Shown: piece after piece, positions 9,044 to 18,800 of the stretch
How the letters are laid out: the number at the start of each line of letters is the position of its first letter
Position numbering within the stretch: position 1 is the first letter of the stretch
Assembly: GCA_963727845.1 (NCBI GenBank)
Contig: CAVSHI010000003.1
Coordinates: 682,001 to 746,000, forward strand
DNA length: 64,000 nucleotides
Reading direction: 5' to 3'
From: JBEKTW01 sp963727845
Lineage (GTDB): Bacteria; Bacteroidota; Ignavibacteria; UBA10030; SZUA-254
Translations under genes and position numbers: made by a program
The notes under the pieces: generated by a model
What the model was told of the DNA's origin: nothing
Databases searched by the model: none
Seen by the model: only the letters and a program-made list of their open reading frames with translations

Positions 9044-11009
9044 TCAGTCCTTCCTTGTGGCAAATGTCAGTGAACGGTCACGGTCGCGGATACGGGCGTA
9101 AAATGCGTAGCCGCCCATGTTGTTCTCGATCTTCAACAGCAACGTGTTCCATCCCTTTTTCAGATCCGCTTGAACGGTATCCTGGTCCGGGTCGGCTCCC
9201 CTCAGGATGTATTTCCGATGAATTTCCTTCCCGTTCAACAATACCTTCACCCCATCATCCGATCCGAGGAGAAGCGGGAGTGTTTGGTCTTTGGGCGAAT
9301 GAACATACGAAACCGCATACACGACAATGAGATCGGACGGAGTATAGAGATTCACGAGTTCCATCATTCCCGAGGGCTCGGTCCTGTGCAGCGTCCATTT
9401 GACCTGCTGGCTATCGACCCCAAGGTACGTTTTATTGAAATCGATTTCTTTCTCGGGTGGATATGGATAATCGAGCCCCAATCTGATGTCCGCGGAATCC
9501 CGGGGATTCGGGAACGGTCCGATCAACATCCAATCGGTGATAAATTCACGGTGAACCTGGACAATAAACGCGTCGAGCCCGACGTTCAGTCCCTTCGATT
9601 TTGCATCTTTGCCCTTCACGACAAATGTCAACGGCAATGTATTGTTCATCGACCGGATGTTTGAAAGCGGGATCTTTCCGCCCGGGAAAACCGCATCCCG
9701 GTAACCTTTGATCTCGCCCACCTTCTTCCCCCCATACATGATATCGGCATTTCCATAGTCCGGACCTTGCGTAAAGTAGACATCGACGTTGTACAGATCT
9801 TCCAGTGCCCGAGGTACATCCACGGTACATTCGTCTCCCGGCTGCTTGGCTTCCAATTTGAGCTGTTTCAATCCGCTCCAATCGGGACCGAAGTCCGACA
9901 TGTCCTCGACTTTGGCTACAATGGCCGCGCTGTGAGTTGTGAGTGATTCTGCTTCAACTGCGTGATTCGGCACGGGTACCCGCAGCGGGATGCGAAGGCT
10001 GGCCTTCATCATCTCAGGAAATGGTTTGTGCGGCTCTTTCTGATACCAGTACGCGGTACTGCAGTAGTCTGCCATTTCCTGATTTGCGTGTCCGTGTTCA
10101 ATCGTGAACCGGATTGATTTCTTGAAGGGAATGGCATCGCCGACATGGTACCGGTATGCTGCAATACGGCCAAGAGAATCGTCTTTCAGGATGAGTCCGT
10201 GATATGGCGCAGAAAATTCCCCCCGGCTGAAATACCATCCGCACGTAAAATAATCCTCCGTCCCCGTTCCATACACGGATGGGAATTTCTCGCCGTCCAC
10301 ATACACCATCTCGTCGCCTTCGAGGAACCAGAGATTTTCCTCGTAGCTTTGCATGTTCAGATTCACACCGACGAAATGGCCGATTCCTTCAGCGTCGAGA
10401 ATCGTGTAATTATGCGCGGGGTCGGCGCGAAGCTCGCGGCGCCATTGCGCATGGAAATACGCGACGTCCGCCTCCAGCGGCTCTTCCATTTTCTGATAAT
10501 CGATATGATAGTAAAACGCGTCGATCTCCTGCCCGGTCTGGTTCACAATCTCAATGCGGGCGGAACGTCCTGAACGGCATGGGGAAATAGGAATAATAAC
10601 CGCCGCTTGACATGCCGACGAACTGTGAGATGTGTTGTTTGTATTCGAAACCCGTTCCGAAGAAATCGCCGATGGGAACTTCAACCGACGGGTTATTCTC
10701 CCCGTCCCAGTACATGCGCAGCACAATCCGACGCAGGAAATATGGGTCACGTGAAGAAATGGTGCACCAGAATTGCGTGACAACTCCGGGACCGGCAACG
10801 TTCGCGAGTGTAGCAACGGCTCCTTTTTTCACGGTAATGAAATCGGCATTCCCACCCGTGGTGTCATAACTCGAAACCTGGATCATCTTGCTCTTTTTCA
10901 AGTAAGGAAGCCGGGAAATGGAGAGAATGTTGTCGAGAGATGACTGGCCGAAGACCGCTGATGACAGGATAAGAATGAATGCCGATAAGAGGTATTTCCT
11001 CATATTCAT
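9044..11009 (-). pseudogene. GH172 (DUF2961) family glycoside hydrolase, broken by one frameshift near 10564
   Basis: Two overlapping frames make one DUF2961/GH172 protein. The N-terminal part (11009 to about 10566) has a signal peptide (MNMRKYLLSAFILILSSAVFGQ) and the segment GGYYSYFPMPFR. The C-terminal part continues directly as SARIEIVNQTGQEIDAFYYH and contains YGTGTEDYF with the family's catalytic-region glutamate. One extra base near 10564-10565 (AA on the plus strand) explains the break; removing it restores MPFRTSARIEI. Residues after about 370 add a beta-sandwich tail, including a PA14-like 'LLLGSDDGVKVLLNGK' segment. GH172 enzymes act on fructofuranosyl or arabinofuranosyl linkages. 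The start has GAAGGT 8 bases upstream. This could be a true pseudogene or a sequencing error. Confidence 0.85.
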
Positions 11010-11182
11010 ATTTAGGACCTTCTTTGTAATCAATAGAATGCGGTTTCTTGCTGATTGACGATTTGAGATACGATGTTTGATTTGTGAGATCATGCGCCAG
11101 AGAGGCAGATGTTCGAATTTGAGACATTTGGATGACCGAACGAACTCTCGTGTAGGCCGAAGCACAACAGACAACAAGTGGT

Positions 11183-11277
11183 TGTCATTCGGAATCCGCC
11201 GAACTCCCGAAGGGACGTAGGCGGATGAAGAATCTCATCTCTGTTTTGTCAGATCCTTCGCTCCGCTCAGGATGACA
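11183..11277. repeat. Dispersed repeat with TGTCATtC...GATGACA ends
   Basis: A 95-base element with inverted tips (TGTCAT / ATGACA) and the internal segment 'TCCTTCGCTCCGCTCAGGATGA', of the kind seen as an intergenic repeat in many bacterial genomes. It lies in the 335-base gap between the GH172 and GH116 genes, which otherwise holds only degenerate low-complexity sequence (11040-11110) and no gene. Confidence 0.6.
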
Positions 11278-11344
11278 GGCCTTGTTTTTCAGACTTCTCA
11301 ATTCACAGCTTTTGATTCACAAGCATGGGTCTCCGAAACATCAT

Positions 11345-14155
11345 TTACTGGGACAGAGATACTTCGAGTATTCCGTCTCTTGGAATTTCAACAGGTTGTT
11401 CAAATTGGATAGCTGTCCCTTCTTTCGCCTCCGCAAATTTCGCGGGAACAGGATTGCCGTTAAGGGTCACTTTGAGGCGTTTCGATTTGTTGGGTTCATG
11501 CCCCAGCGAAAGTGACTTCAGCTTCAAGCTTCCATAGTGAACCTCGATTGTCGCCTTTTCCCGACCTCCTTGCTTCAGCTCGACAAAGGTTCCCCAACCC
11601 GGGCCGCACGACCAGAATGTTTTGAATTCGTTCTCGGGTATCGCGGGATCAAAACTCATGCACTGGGCAACGCCGTCGAAATGGAAACCCGAGAGCGCAA
11701 GGAGAACCGCCCAGCTCGCCATTGCACGCGCGTAATGATGACCGCATTCTTCCTCGTCCCACGGATTGCGACGCACGCCGTCATACCGGTCGCGCACCGC
11801 CTTCACAACCGAGAGCCCTTCTTTCAGCCAGCCGTTGTAGATTAAGGTCGCAGCCACCTGGTATTCGATCCCCGTCCACACTTCATCGCTGTACACGAAT
11901 GGTAATGCCGGGCGATTTCCCTTCGGCCAGGAGCACAGCAACAGACCCGCATCATCGTTTAATGCAAAGACCCGTTGAACATTCGGGAAACCGGCCATCG
12001 ACTTCCGGAAGTTGTACTTGAAAATTGAATTCGCCGCAGTCCGCACATGCTGTGGATCAAGGACATAACCCAGTCCTGCCACATGCGCCAGGTACTGACC
12101 GAGGAGCTGGTCCGAGAGACAACCCTGCCCGTATTGATACTTTGGAACAATACCTCCGACTGTGTCGAGCGACGTTGCACCGGCCTCCGGAGAAATCCTG
12201 CACGAACCTCCGCCCGCACAACATTCCTTTTCCGGTGATATTAATTGCTTCGGGACCTGAAGACCCTTGAGCACATACACATCCTGAGTGTAGTAATCGC
12301 CGTTCCACAGTTCTTTCTCATACAGGGCCGAGCCTCGCGTAAAAAGGGACCGATATGTTTCGGCTTTACCGGATTCACCGACTGCCGCCGCCATCTCCGA
12401 GGCCGCCTTTAGAGCGCCGAGGTAGAGAGAACCGGTCATCGTGTTAGGGCCGTAGAACTCGATGTCGTAGGTATTGTGCTGCTCGCCCTCCATCACGCCA
12501 TTGGTATCGGGATCCCACGGCATCGACACCTGTTCCTTGGTCCATTCAAAACCCTGTGGCGGCGGCGAGCCCGTTCCGCGCCAGGCAAATTCCAGGGCAT
12601 TCTGAATATTCGGCCAGAGCTTGCGCAACCATTCCGTGTCCCCCGACAGCTTCCATTCACGGTACGCCCGTATAATACTTCCCATTTGACCGTCGGCGCA
12701 GGCCTTGAACTTCCACCAGTAATTTCCAAGAGGAACGAGAGTCCGGAATGTCATGTATCCGTTCGGGAGCGTATTGTGGAGAAAATCCGTCTCGCGCATG
12801 CTGCGCTCGAGCTGGGGGAACAAGAATGCAAGGCTTTGCTCGTAGTTCCATACATGCATGCAATTCAGCGGACAGCATCCTCCGTTATCGCCGTTCCCTT
12901 CAAATCCGTAGAAGGATCCATCATCGAGGAGCATGCACACATTGGTTTTCAGAATAGACATTTGACTGGAGACCGCGTCGATCACATACGGGGGGAGCGT
13001 GGAGCTGAAAAGGGCCTGATGAAATGCATACGTATCCTCTTCCAGCTGTTTCCAATTATCGACGCAGTGTCTGACGACTTCCCAGGCGTCGCTGAATTTC
13101 TTCGCGACATAGTTCTTCATCATCTTCCCGCGCACTTCGGACTCGCCGTTCCAGTAATTTTCCCTGTTCGGGAAATGCCACGCGATGAGAACGGGTAATG
13201 ACACTTTCCCGTGGGGGGGGACTTTCGCATGGAGCACGAGACACCCCACATCGGATGTGTGGTCGTCCGACGCTAATGAGTCGCGGAGGTCGGTGACCCT
13301 TCCGTCGTCGGAGAAATCATCCCAGAACGTGTGACATGCATCCCACCACCCTCCCCGGTACCACCGCGTTTGCACATCCAGGTCGCCCCATGTCGTCGCC
13401 AGAGCCATAGTGCCGTAGTTCGGGTCATCCTTCCCGACTTTTTCGGATGATAAGAGAAGCCCGCGGAAATTCTTTTCCTCGACGAACCGGTTGAGGTTCT
13501 TTCCCAATCCCGGGGATTGATTCTTCACGTCCGTGTATCTGCTCCCGATCGGATTGAAGAGACTGGAAGAAAGGGAGATATCGACCGTATCGCCCGAAGG
13601 ATTGTCGAACGTCCAGACAAAGAACGCGACCGGAAGTGCGCTGTTGTCGACATCAAGCGGGATGAATGGATTCCATGCGGTTAACTCCACGTTGACCGGA
13701 AGGGATCGGTCTCTGAACCTGATGGTCGCGAAAGGATACTCGCCTTTGAACTCGGCTTCATCGAGTCGCGGGAGGCCGAATAACTGCTGCTGGCTCATCC
13801 CGAACCCACCGCCACGGTACGGCGGCATGGCTTTTCGTTCGAGGATACGCGCGACGGGTTTCTTTCCATGAGCTTTCGCCCAGAGGGCAAAGAAAGAGAA
13901 GTCCATGCGGCTTCCTTTGTCGGGCCGGTTGAAAATTTCCCAATCCCGCAGGTCGCCGCGTCCGCCGAGAGAAATCGAGCCGGTGCCAATCCCACCGATG
14001 GGAAAAGCAATTTCCTGGAGCGATGAACCGGTGAATAACCGTTGATGATCCCCTGCCTGTGAAGGCTTTGGGGAAGATGACGAACGTTGAACGGCCACCA
14101 GCCCGATGATTGTGGCCACAGACACTAAGCAGAGAGAACGAATCGACCTTACCAT
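11345..14155 (-). CDS. GH116 family glycosidase (beta-glucosidase / glucosylceramidase GBA2-like)
   Basis: A 936-residue protein with a signal peptide (RSIRSLCLVSVATIIGLVAV). N-terminal domain (about 45-330) has the GH116 beta-sandwich signature FPIGGIGTGSISLGGRGDL. The (alpha/alpha)6 catalytic domain follows, with EGEQHNTYDIEFYGPN, FVYSDEVWTGIEYQ and NPWDEEECGHHYARAM, the regions that carry the nucleophile and acid/base in characterised GH116 enzymes. A short beta domain ends the protein. Family activities are beta-glucosidase, beta-xylosidase and glucosylceramidase. The ATG at 14155 is fixed by GAAAGGAG 7 bases upstream. It follows the isomerase gene on the same strand after a 214-base gap containing a palindrome. 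Confidence 0.92.
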   Translation of the reverse strand: MVRSIRSLCLVSVATIIGLVAVQRSSSSPKPSQAGDHQRLFTGSSLQEIAFPIGGIGTGSISLGGRGDLRDWEIFNRPDKGSRMDFSFFALWAKAHGKKPVARILERKAMPPYRGGGFGMSQQQLFGLPRLDEAEFKGEYPFATIRFRDRSLPVNVELTAWNPFIPLDVDNSALPVAFFVWTFDNPSGDTVDISLSSSLFNPIGSRYTDVKNQSPGLGKNLNRFVEEKNFRGLLLSSEKVGKDDPNYGTMALATTWGDLDVQTRWYRGGWWDACHTFWDDFSDDGRVTDLRDSLASDDHTSDVGCLVLHAKVPPHGKVSLPVLIAWHFPNRENYWNGESEVRGKMMKNYVAKKFSDAWEVVRHCVDNWKQLEEDTYAFHQALFSSTLPPYVIDAVSSQMSILKTNVCMLLDDGSFYGFEGNGDNGGCCPLNCMHVWNYEQSLAFLFPQLERSMRETDFLHNTLPNGYMTFRTLVPLGNYWWKFKACADGQMGSIIRAYREWKLSGDTEWLRKLWPNIQNALEFAWRGTGSPPPQGFEWTKEQVSMPWDPDTNGVMEGEQHNTYDIEFYGPNTMTGSLYLGALKAASEMAAAVGESGKAETYRSLFTRGSALYEKELWNGDYYTQDVYVLKGLQVPKQLISPEKECCAGGGSCRISPEAGATSLDTVGGIVPKYQYGQGCLSDQLLGQYLAHVAGLGYVLDPQHVRTAANSIFKYNFRKSMAGFPNVQRVFALNDDAGLLLCSWPKGNRPALPFVYSDEVWTGIEYQVAATLIYNGWLKEGLSVVKAVRDRYDGVRRNPWDEEECGHHYARAMASWAVLLALSGFHFDGVAQCMSFDPAIPENEFKTFWSCGPGWGTFVELKQGGREKATIEVHYGSLKLKSLSLGHEPNKSKRLKVTLNGNPVPAKFAEAKEGTAIQFEQPVEIPRDGILEVSLSQ

Positions 14156-14303
14156 TTCTTTCTCCTTTCGTTTCACGGCATGAACAACGCAGGCATACAC
14201 ATATCGCCTGAGGCCAACAGATTCAAACAAGTCCGCCATTGGCGGATGGATGTAATAATCACAAGATGGCTGGAATCACGTCTCGCAATCCATTGCGCGT
14301 TAA

Positions 14304-14340
14304 GACCTCACCCTACCCCTCTCCTCAGAGGAGAGGGAAA
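14304..14340. repeat. Palindromic intergenic repeat (CCTCTCCTCAGAGGAGAGG)
   Basis: A perfect inverted repeat around CTCAGAG, preceded by GACCTCACC. The same GACCTCACC lead-in and CCTCTCC/GGAGAGG stem recur at 32120-32286. It lies downstream of the isomerase stop and could also act as a transcript-end hairpin, but has no T-tract on the minus strand. Confidence 0.5.
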
Positions 14341-14369
14341 AGGAATTAGCAACGCATTTCGAGACCAGA

Positions 14370-15971
14370 TCAGTCCCCGACCCCGCAGAAACAGACCTTC
14401 AGGCCTAGCTCTCTCATCGCCGAGGCTTTTGCGAACATTCCGTGTTTTGCCGCAGCGGCATCGGGGGCATAAACGACCTGAATGTGATTCGCTTTATGGC
14501 GGGCCATCATCTGGTCGCGCGTAATACCTTTCAACACCGCATGCATAACGGGCCACTGCGGAGTGGTCAGGCGCCACCGTTCTTGCGTTTCGGCATCGGG
14601 AAGTTTCACTACTTCTCCGATTCCCGTGTCGTAATTGAGTTTTCCATTCTCGATAAATACACGGCTCCACACGATATGGCCCGGCCTGCTAACTCCTTTA
14701 ATTGTCCCTCCACCGAGCCGGAAAAACATCGGAGGCTGCCGCTCACTCGTGGCGCCCTTGTAACCGCCGATGAGATGAGCCGGCGGCACAGCGCCGGAAA
14801 TCTCGAGCAGCCAGACGAAATCATCGACCCCGTCGCCTTCGAAGTGTCTTCCCCATCGCAGGTCGTGCAGGGTGGTCTCGGGCGGGTATCCCAACTTTCT
14901 CCATAAGCGGTATGTGACGAGTCCATCCAGGCCTGCGCATTCATCAACTTCATTAAAGTGGGGAATTGCTTCTCCTTTGAAAAGTTCTTTTCCGGTGTGT
15001 TCATGGTACACCGGCGGCCGGTCGACGTTGTTCAATAATCCTTCCGCCAAGTCGGACGCAGGGGCAAGATCTTTCAATCCCTGTTGATATTGAATGCCGA
15101 TGATCCCGCATCCGAATTCGTCGGCAAGGCGGGCGGCCGCAATATACATCTTGCACTGGAGGAGAACCTGCGCTTCAGTCAGTTGGGTTGCCTCATCCGA
15201 CCCGAAATCAAATTTCATTCCCTTGTCTACGAGCCAGTTATAAACCTCCACGGCATCCTTGTCTGCCACTGTCAGCATCTTCGCGTAGAGTGTCGACTGG
15301 CTCAAGCGTTCCTTGTAGACGCCCGTTGGATTCAACAGTTCATCGGGAATGATGGCGTTGTACATTCCCATGCAGCCCTCGTCGAAGACACCGAGAATCG
15401 ATTTCTTCTCCCGGAAATCCCGGGCGAATTTCTCTCCGGCTTTCTTTGCGCCTGCCGGGATTGCTGCCTTCTTAAACGGAACGACATGTGAAGTGTCGTG
15501 CTTGACATTTCCTTTTTTCAGCCATCGTCTCAGACCGGTTAAGAAAAAATCATCCGTAAAGTCTTCACTCCACAGCGAGCTGTACTTTACCCCGGCCTTC
15601 GTGAGCGAGCCGTTAATGTTCAGGAGCCCGACAAGGCCGGGCCATGTGCCGCTCCAATTCGCAACCGTCAGGATCGGACCACGGTGAGTCATGAGGCCGG
15701 GAAGAATGTGATGACTGTACTGCCAGACGGCTTCGGCAACAATAAGAGGCGCGTCGGGAGGGATCGATGCGAACACTTCCATGCCGTATTTCTGGCTGTC
15801 GATGAATCCGTGTTTCTTTGCTTTGTCGTACGGATGGGCACGCTTCACTTTGCCGCCGAGTCGCTTCACCGCCGCCACCACTTGTTTTTCCATTTCGGCT
15901 TGCGCCGCTTCACAATCTTGATTCGCCGCTAATCGAAGGTCGCCGCTGGCGACGAGATAGATGGTTTGCAT
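14370..15971 (-). CDS. L-fucose/L-arabinose isomerase-superfamily protein
   Basis: A 533-residue cytoplasmic protein (no signal peptide) resembling fucose isomerase-related proteins. It has the N-terminal Rossmann-like part with ANWSGTWPGLVGLL and a central EFGCGIIGIQYQQGLKDL segment. A C-terminal domain contains HFNEVDECAG and VFIENGKL. The superfamily interconverts aldoses and ketoses with a divalent metal; proteins of this branch are longer and more divergent than FucI, so the sugar cannot be stated. Start at 15971 is set by AAGGAG 8 bases upstream. The cytoplasmic location among exported glycosidases suggests it processes a released sugar, perhaps L-fucose or L-arabinose given the GH29 and GH127 nearby. 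Confidence 0.75.
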   Translation of the reverse strand: MQTIYLVASGDLRLAANQDCEAAQAEMEKQVVAAVKRLGGKVKRAHPYDKAKKHGFIDSQKYGMEVFASIPPDAPLIVAEAVWQYSHHILPGLMTHRGPILTVANWSGTWPGLVGLLNINGSLTKAGVKYSSLWSEDFTDDFFLTGLRRWLKKGNVKHDTSHVVPFKKAAIPAGAKKAGEKFARDFREKKSILGVFDEGCMGMYNAIIPDELLNPTGVYKERLSQSTLYAKMLTVADKDAVEVYNWLVDKGMKFDFGSDEATQLTEAQVLLQCKMYIAAARLADEFGCGIIGIQYQQGLKDLAPASDLAEGLLNNVDRPPVYHEHTGKELFKGEAIPHFNEVDECAGLDGLVTYRLWRKLGYPPETTLHDLRWGRHFEGDGVDDFVWLLEISGAVPPAHLIGGYKGATSERQPPMFFRLGGGTIKGVSRPGHIVWSRVFIENGKLNYDTGIGEVVKLPDAETQERWRLTTPQWPVMHAVLKGITRDQMMARHKANHIQVVYAPDAAAAKHGMFAKASAMRELGLKVCFCGVGD

Positions 15972-16128
15972 TGTAGTATCTCCTTGTGGATCTTTGATTT
16001 CCAGGGTCGAATGGTCGTTGTACGAAATGATGTGCCCGTACAATCGTTCAAAAGATACAGAATCAAAATTTAAAACGCCAACGGGTGGACAGGATTCCAT
16101 CCTATCCGCAAAGGACGGGACCGTCGGT

Positions 16129-16157
16129 TTGAATTGATCCTCAAACTTCGTTATAAT
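16129..16157 (+). promoter_or_regulatory. Sigma70-like promoter for the GH127 gene
   Basis: TTGAAT (16129-16134), 17-base spacer, perfect TATAAT (16152-16157), 62 bases before the GH127 ATG. It lies in the 247-base divergent region shared with the isomerase gene, so regulation of both from this space is likely. Confidence 0.6.
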
Positions 16158-16218
16158 TGAACAAATTCGCACGTTGAATTCAGACTCATTTGACTTCATC
16201 TATCCTGGAAGGACGACT

Positions 16219-18252
16219 ATGGAACCGAGAACTTTTGCAAAACGGGTTTATTTCATCCTTTTTATCTCCTGTCTTATTGGATCTTCCTACGCACAGAACA
16301 ACGAAGGAGGGCGTGCGATACCGACGCCGCCTATGAACGGAATAAACGATTTCTATCCTGGCGACCGCGCACCACTCATTGAAAACCCTCTTATCAAACT
16401 CCCCATCGCGAGCATCAAGCCCGATGGATGGCTGAAGCATCAGCTTGATTTCATGGCTGATGGGTTCACGGGACATCTCACGGAAATCAGCAAATGGTGT
16501 ACGTTCGATGGCAGCGCCTGGGTGAGTCATGACGGGCTCGGCAGGAATGGCTGGGAGGAGATGCCGTATTGGCTGAAAGGCTTCATCGACCTCGGCTATG
16601 TCACCGGTGACAAACGCATCATCGAAGAAGCAAACCGCTGGGTCGAAGGCATTCTCTCAAGCCAGGATTCCACCGGCTATTTCGGGCCGCGCGCAAACCG
16701 GACCATTCACGACATCTGGCCCAACATGGTAGCGCTCTGCGCAGTCCGCACCTATTATGACGCGACGCACGATCCGCGCGTTCTTCCATTCATGACAAAC
16801 TACTGCCGATGGCTCATGACGGTTCCGCTCGAGAATTATCTTCCCGGCAGCTGGCAGAAATGGCGCGGCGGCGACAACCTGGATCACATCTACTGGCTGT
16901 ACAATCAAACCGGCGAGAAGTGGCTTCTGGACCTGGCGCTTGTGAATCACGAACGCACTGCCGACTGGGCGGGCGGTATCCCCACATGGCATGGCGTCAA
17001 CTTCTGCCAGGGGTTTCGTGAGCCCGCCGAGTACTACCAGCAGACGAAGGACGTCCGATATCTCAAAGCCAGTGAACGCAATTATGACAGCGTCATGAAC
17101 GCGTTCGGACAGGTTCCGGGCGGCATGTTCGGCGCCGACGAGGACGCCCGTGCCGGATTCACCGGTCCCCGCCAGGGAGCTGAGACATGTTCGATGGTCG
17201 AGTTCATGCATAGCGATGAGATGCTCGTTGGCATTACTGGGAACCCGGTCTGGGCCGACCGCTGCGAGGAGGTCGCATTTAATTCGTTGCCCGCGTCGAT
17301 GACTGCAGACCTGAAAGGCCTGCATTATCTCACCGCGCCAAATCAAGTTCAACTGGATACAGCCAACAAGGCGCCGATGATCGAAAATGACGGCAACATG
17401 TTCGCCTACAATCCATGGGATTTCCGCTGCTGCCAGCACAACGTGGCGTTCGGCTGGCCGTACTTCGCGGAGCATCTCTGGATGGCAACGCGCGACAACG
17501 GCCTGGCTGCGGTTTTCTATGCTGCCAATTCCGTGACCGCAAAGGTCGGCAATGGCGTTGAGGTTCATATCAGTGAATCGACGGACTATCCGTTCGATGA
17601 AAGCGTCAACCTGAAACTCCAGACTCCGGAGAGCGTCAAATTTCCACTGACCCTCCGCATTCCTGGATGGTGTTCGCATGCACGGGTCATCGTCAACGGA
17701 AAGGAGCTGGACATCAAGGCAACTCCGCTGTCGTGGGTCGTTCTGAACCGAACATGGAAGGATGGCGATGCGGTGCGTCTTGAATTGCCGATGACAATTT
17801 CGGTGAAAGTCTGGGAGAAGAATAACAATGCAGTATCCGTACAACGCGGACCGTTGACCTATTCACTGAAGATTGGTGAGCGCACCGAACGATTCAGCGG
17901 AACGGACCAGTGGCCGGCATATCAGGTTTTCCCGGCCACACCATGGAATTATGGGCTCGTGGTCGACATGAAAAATCCGGCTGCTTCAATAGAGATCGTC
18001 AAAAGGAAAGGACCATTGAATGCACAGCCGTTTTCGGTGGAAAGCTCACCGGTTGAGTTGCGTGTCAAGGGCAAGCGCATACCGCAGTGGAAACTGGAAA
18101 CAAACGGACTTGTCGGAGCGCTTCAGGATAGTCCGGTGAAATCGGCTGAATTCAATGAGAGACTCGTATTGATTCCGATGGGCTGCGCACGATTGCGGGT
18201 CTCTGTGTTTCCGCTCATCGGCGTCGGGCCGGACGCGAAGGAGTGGAAGTAA
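16219..18252 (+). CDS. GH127 family beta-L-arabinofuranosidase (DUF1680)
   Basis: A 677-residue exported protein with a signal peptide (YFILFISCLIGSSYA, about 11-25). The (alpha/alpha)6 barrel carries the zinc-thiolate active site of this family: Glu322 and Cys324 in AETCSMVEF and the Cys404-Cys405 pair in DFRCCQHN, matching the Glu/Cys/Cys-Cys set of Bifidobacterium HypBA1 where one cysteine is the nucleophile. Beta-sandwich domains follow (about 430-660). The ATG at 16219 has GGAAGGA 7 bases upstream. Known activity is release of beta-L-arabinofuranose from plant glycoproteins or pectin side chains, though related families also act on other sugars. Confidence 0.92.
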   Translation: MEPRTFAKRVYFILFISCLIGSSYAQNNEGGRAIPTPPMNGINDFYPGDRAPLIENPLIKLPIASIKPDGWLKHQLDFMADGFTGHLTEISKWCTFDGSAWVSHDGLGRNGWEEMPYWLKGFIDLGYVTGDKRIIEEANRWVEGILSSQDSTGYFGPRANRTIHDIWPNMVALCAVRTYYDATHDPRVLPFMTNYCRWLMTVPLENYLPGSWQKWRGGDNLDHIYWLYNQTGEKWLLDLALVNHERTADWAGGIPTWHGVNFCQGFREPAEYYQQTKDVRYLKASERNYDSVMNAFGQVPGGMFGADEDARAGFTGPRQGAETCSMVEFMHSDEMLVGITGNPVWADRCEEVAFNSLPASMTADLKGLHYLTAPNQVQLDTANKAPMIENDGNMFAYNPWDFRCCQHNVAFGWPYFAEHLWMATRDNGLAAVFYAANSVTAKVGNGVEVHISESTDYPFDESVNLKLQTPESVKFPLTLRIPGWCSHARVIVNGKELDIKATPLSWVVLNRTWKDGDAVRLELPMTISVKVWEKNNNAVSVQRGPLTYSLKIGERTERFSGTDQWPAYQVFPATPWNYGLVVDMKNPAASIEIVKRKGPLNAQPFSVESSPVELRVKGKRIPQWKLETNGLVGALQDSPVKSAEFNERLVLIPMGCARLRVSVFPLIGVGPDAKEWK

Positions 18253-18267
18253 CTTTCAAGCAAGCTC

Positions 18268-18289
18268 AATTCAGCGTCCTCGCTGAATT
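18268..18289 (+). terminator. Hairpin after the GH127 gene
   Basis: A perfect 9-bp stem (AATTCAGCG / CGCTGAATT) with a TCCT loop begins 15 bases after the stop codon. There is no T-tract, so intrinsic termination is not certain; it may instead stabilise the mRNA 3' end. Confidence 0.35.
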
Positions 18290-18391
18290 GTACGGAGCAT
18301 GCAGGCTGTGTGCCGACCGCGGGGACGCGGTCGGGAGCGGGGTTGCGATGCTCGTTCCCAAATTCCATTTGGGAATGCTCATTTGCAGCCT

Positions 18392-18589
18392 GTCCTTGCG
18401 AGTCCCGTTGAAGCGGGACTCTTTTCGGACGAGCGAAGTCCCTTCTTTTGGGATCCTCGCGTCTGACCCCAACGGTCGGCCGCGGGACAATCTGGACTCA
18501 GCATGCTTTGCGTCCCGCTTGCACCGTCTAGATTGCTTCGTCGTCCCGCCCCTCGACAAGCTCAGGGCGAGACTCCTCGCAAAGACAGG
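18392..18589. repeat. Dispersed copy of the TTTGCGAG...CGAAGCAATCT composite palindrome
   Basis: This contains the two inverted half-sites seen in the 177-bp array at 57.4-58.5 kb: CTTGCGAG ... GACGAGCGAAG, then CAATCTGGACTCAGCATG, and the opposite half GTCTAGATTGCTTCG ... CTCCTCGCAAAGACAGG. Each half encloses its own hairpin (CCCGTTGAAGCGGG; CGCCCC...). The 548-base gap 18253-18800 holds only this element, the flanking hairpin and the repeat at 18670-18794; no gene is visible. Confidence 0.6.
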
Positions 18590-18669
18590 AACGCTTGGCG
18601 AGATGGGGCTGGGAGGGAGCTATGCTCCCGACCTTTTGCGACAACCGTGTGTAGAGTTCTTGCTCACCC

Positions 18670-18794
18670 CGAACTCATCCCCTCTGATCCTCTCCCGCCA
18701 AGGCGGGATCTTCGACTTCTCTACAAGTAGAGAAGGGGAATCGCTTACTCGGTCAGCGTCCCTCTCTAATTTTAGAGAGGGACTACAGGGTGAG
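18670..18794. repeat. Double-hairpin intergenic repeat, copy 1 (inverted orientation)
   Basis: Two stem-loops in series, CTTCTCTACAAGTAGAGAAG and GTCCCTCTCTAATTTTAGAG..., bounded by CGAACTCATC and CAGGGTGAG. The same unit is found in the opposite orientation at 25788-25886 and 42576-42674. It abuts the 3' end of galM. Confidence 0.65.
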
Positions 18795-18800
18795 TTCGCG

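Noticed and set aside
16657..17844. 395-codon minus-strand frame inside the GH127 gene
   Set aside because: It is the antisense of a strongly supported glycosidase with a good ribosome site and complete active-site motifs.
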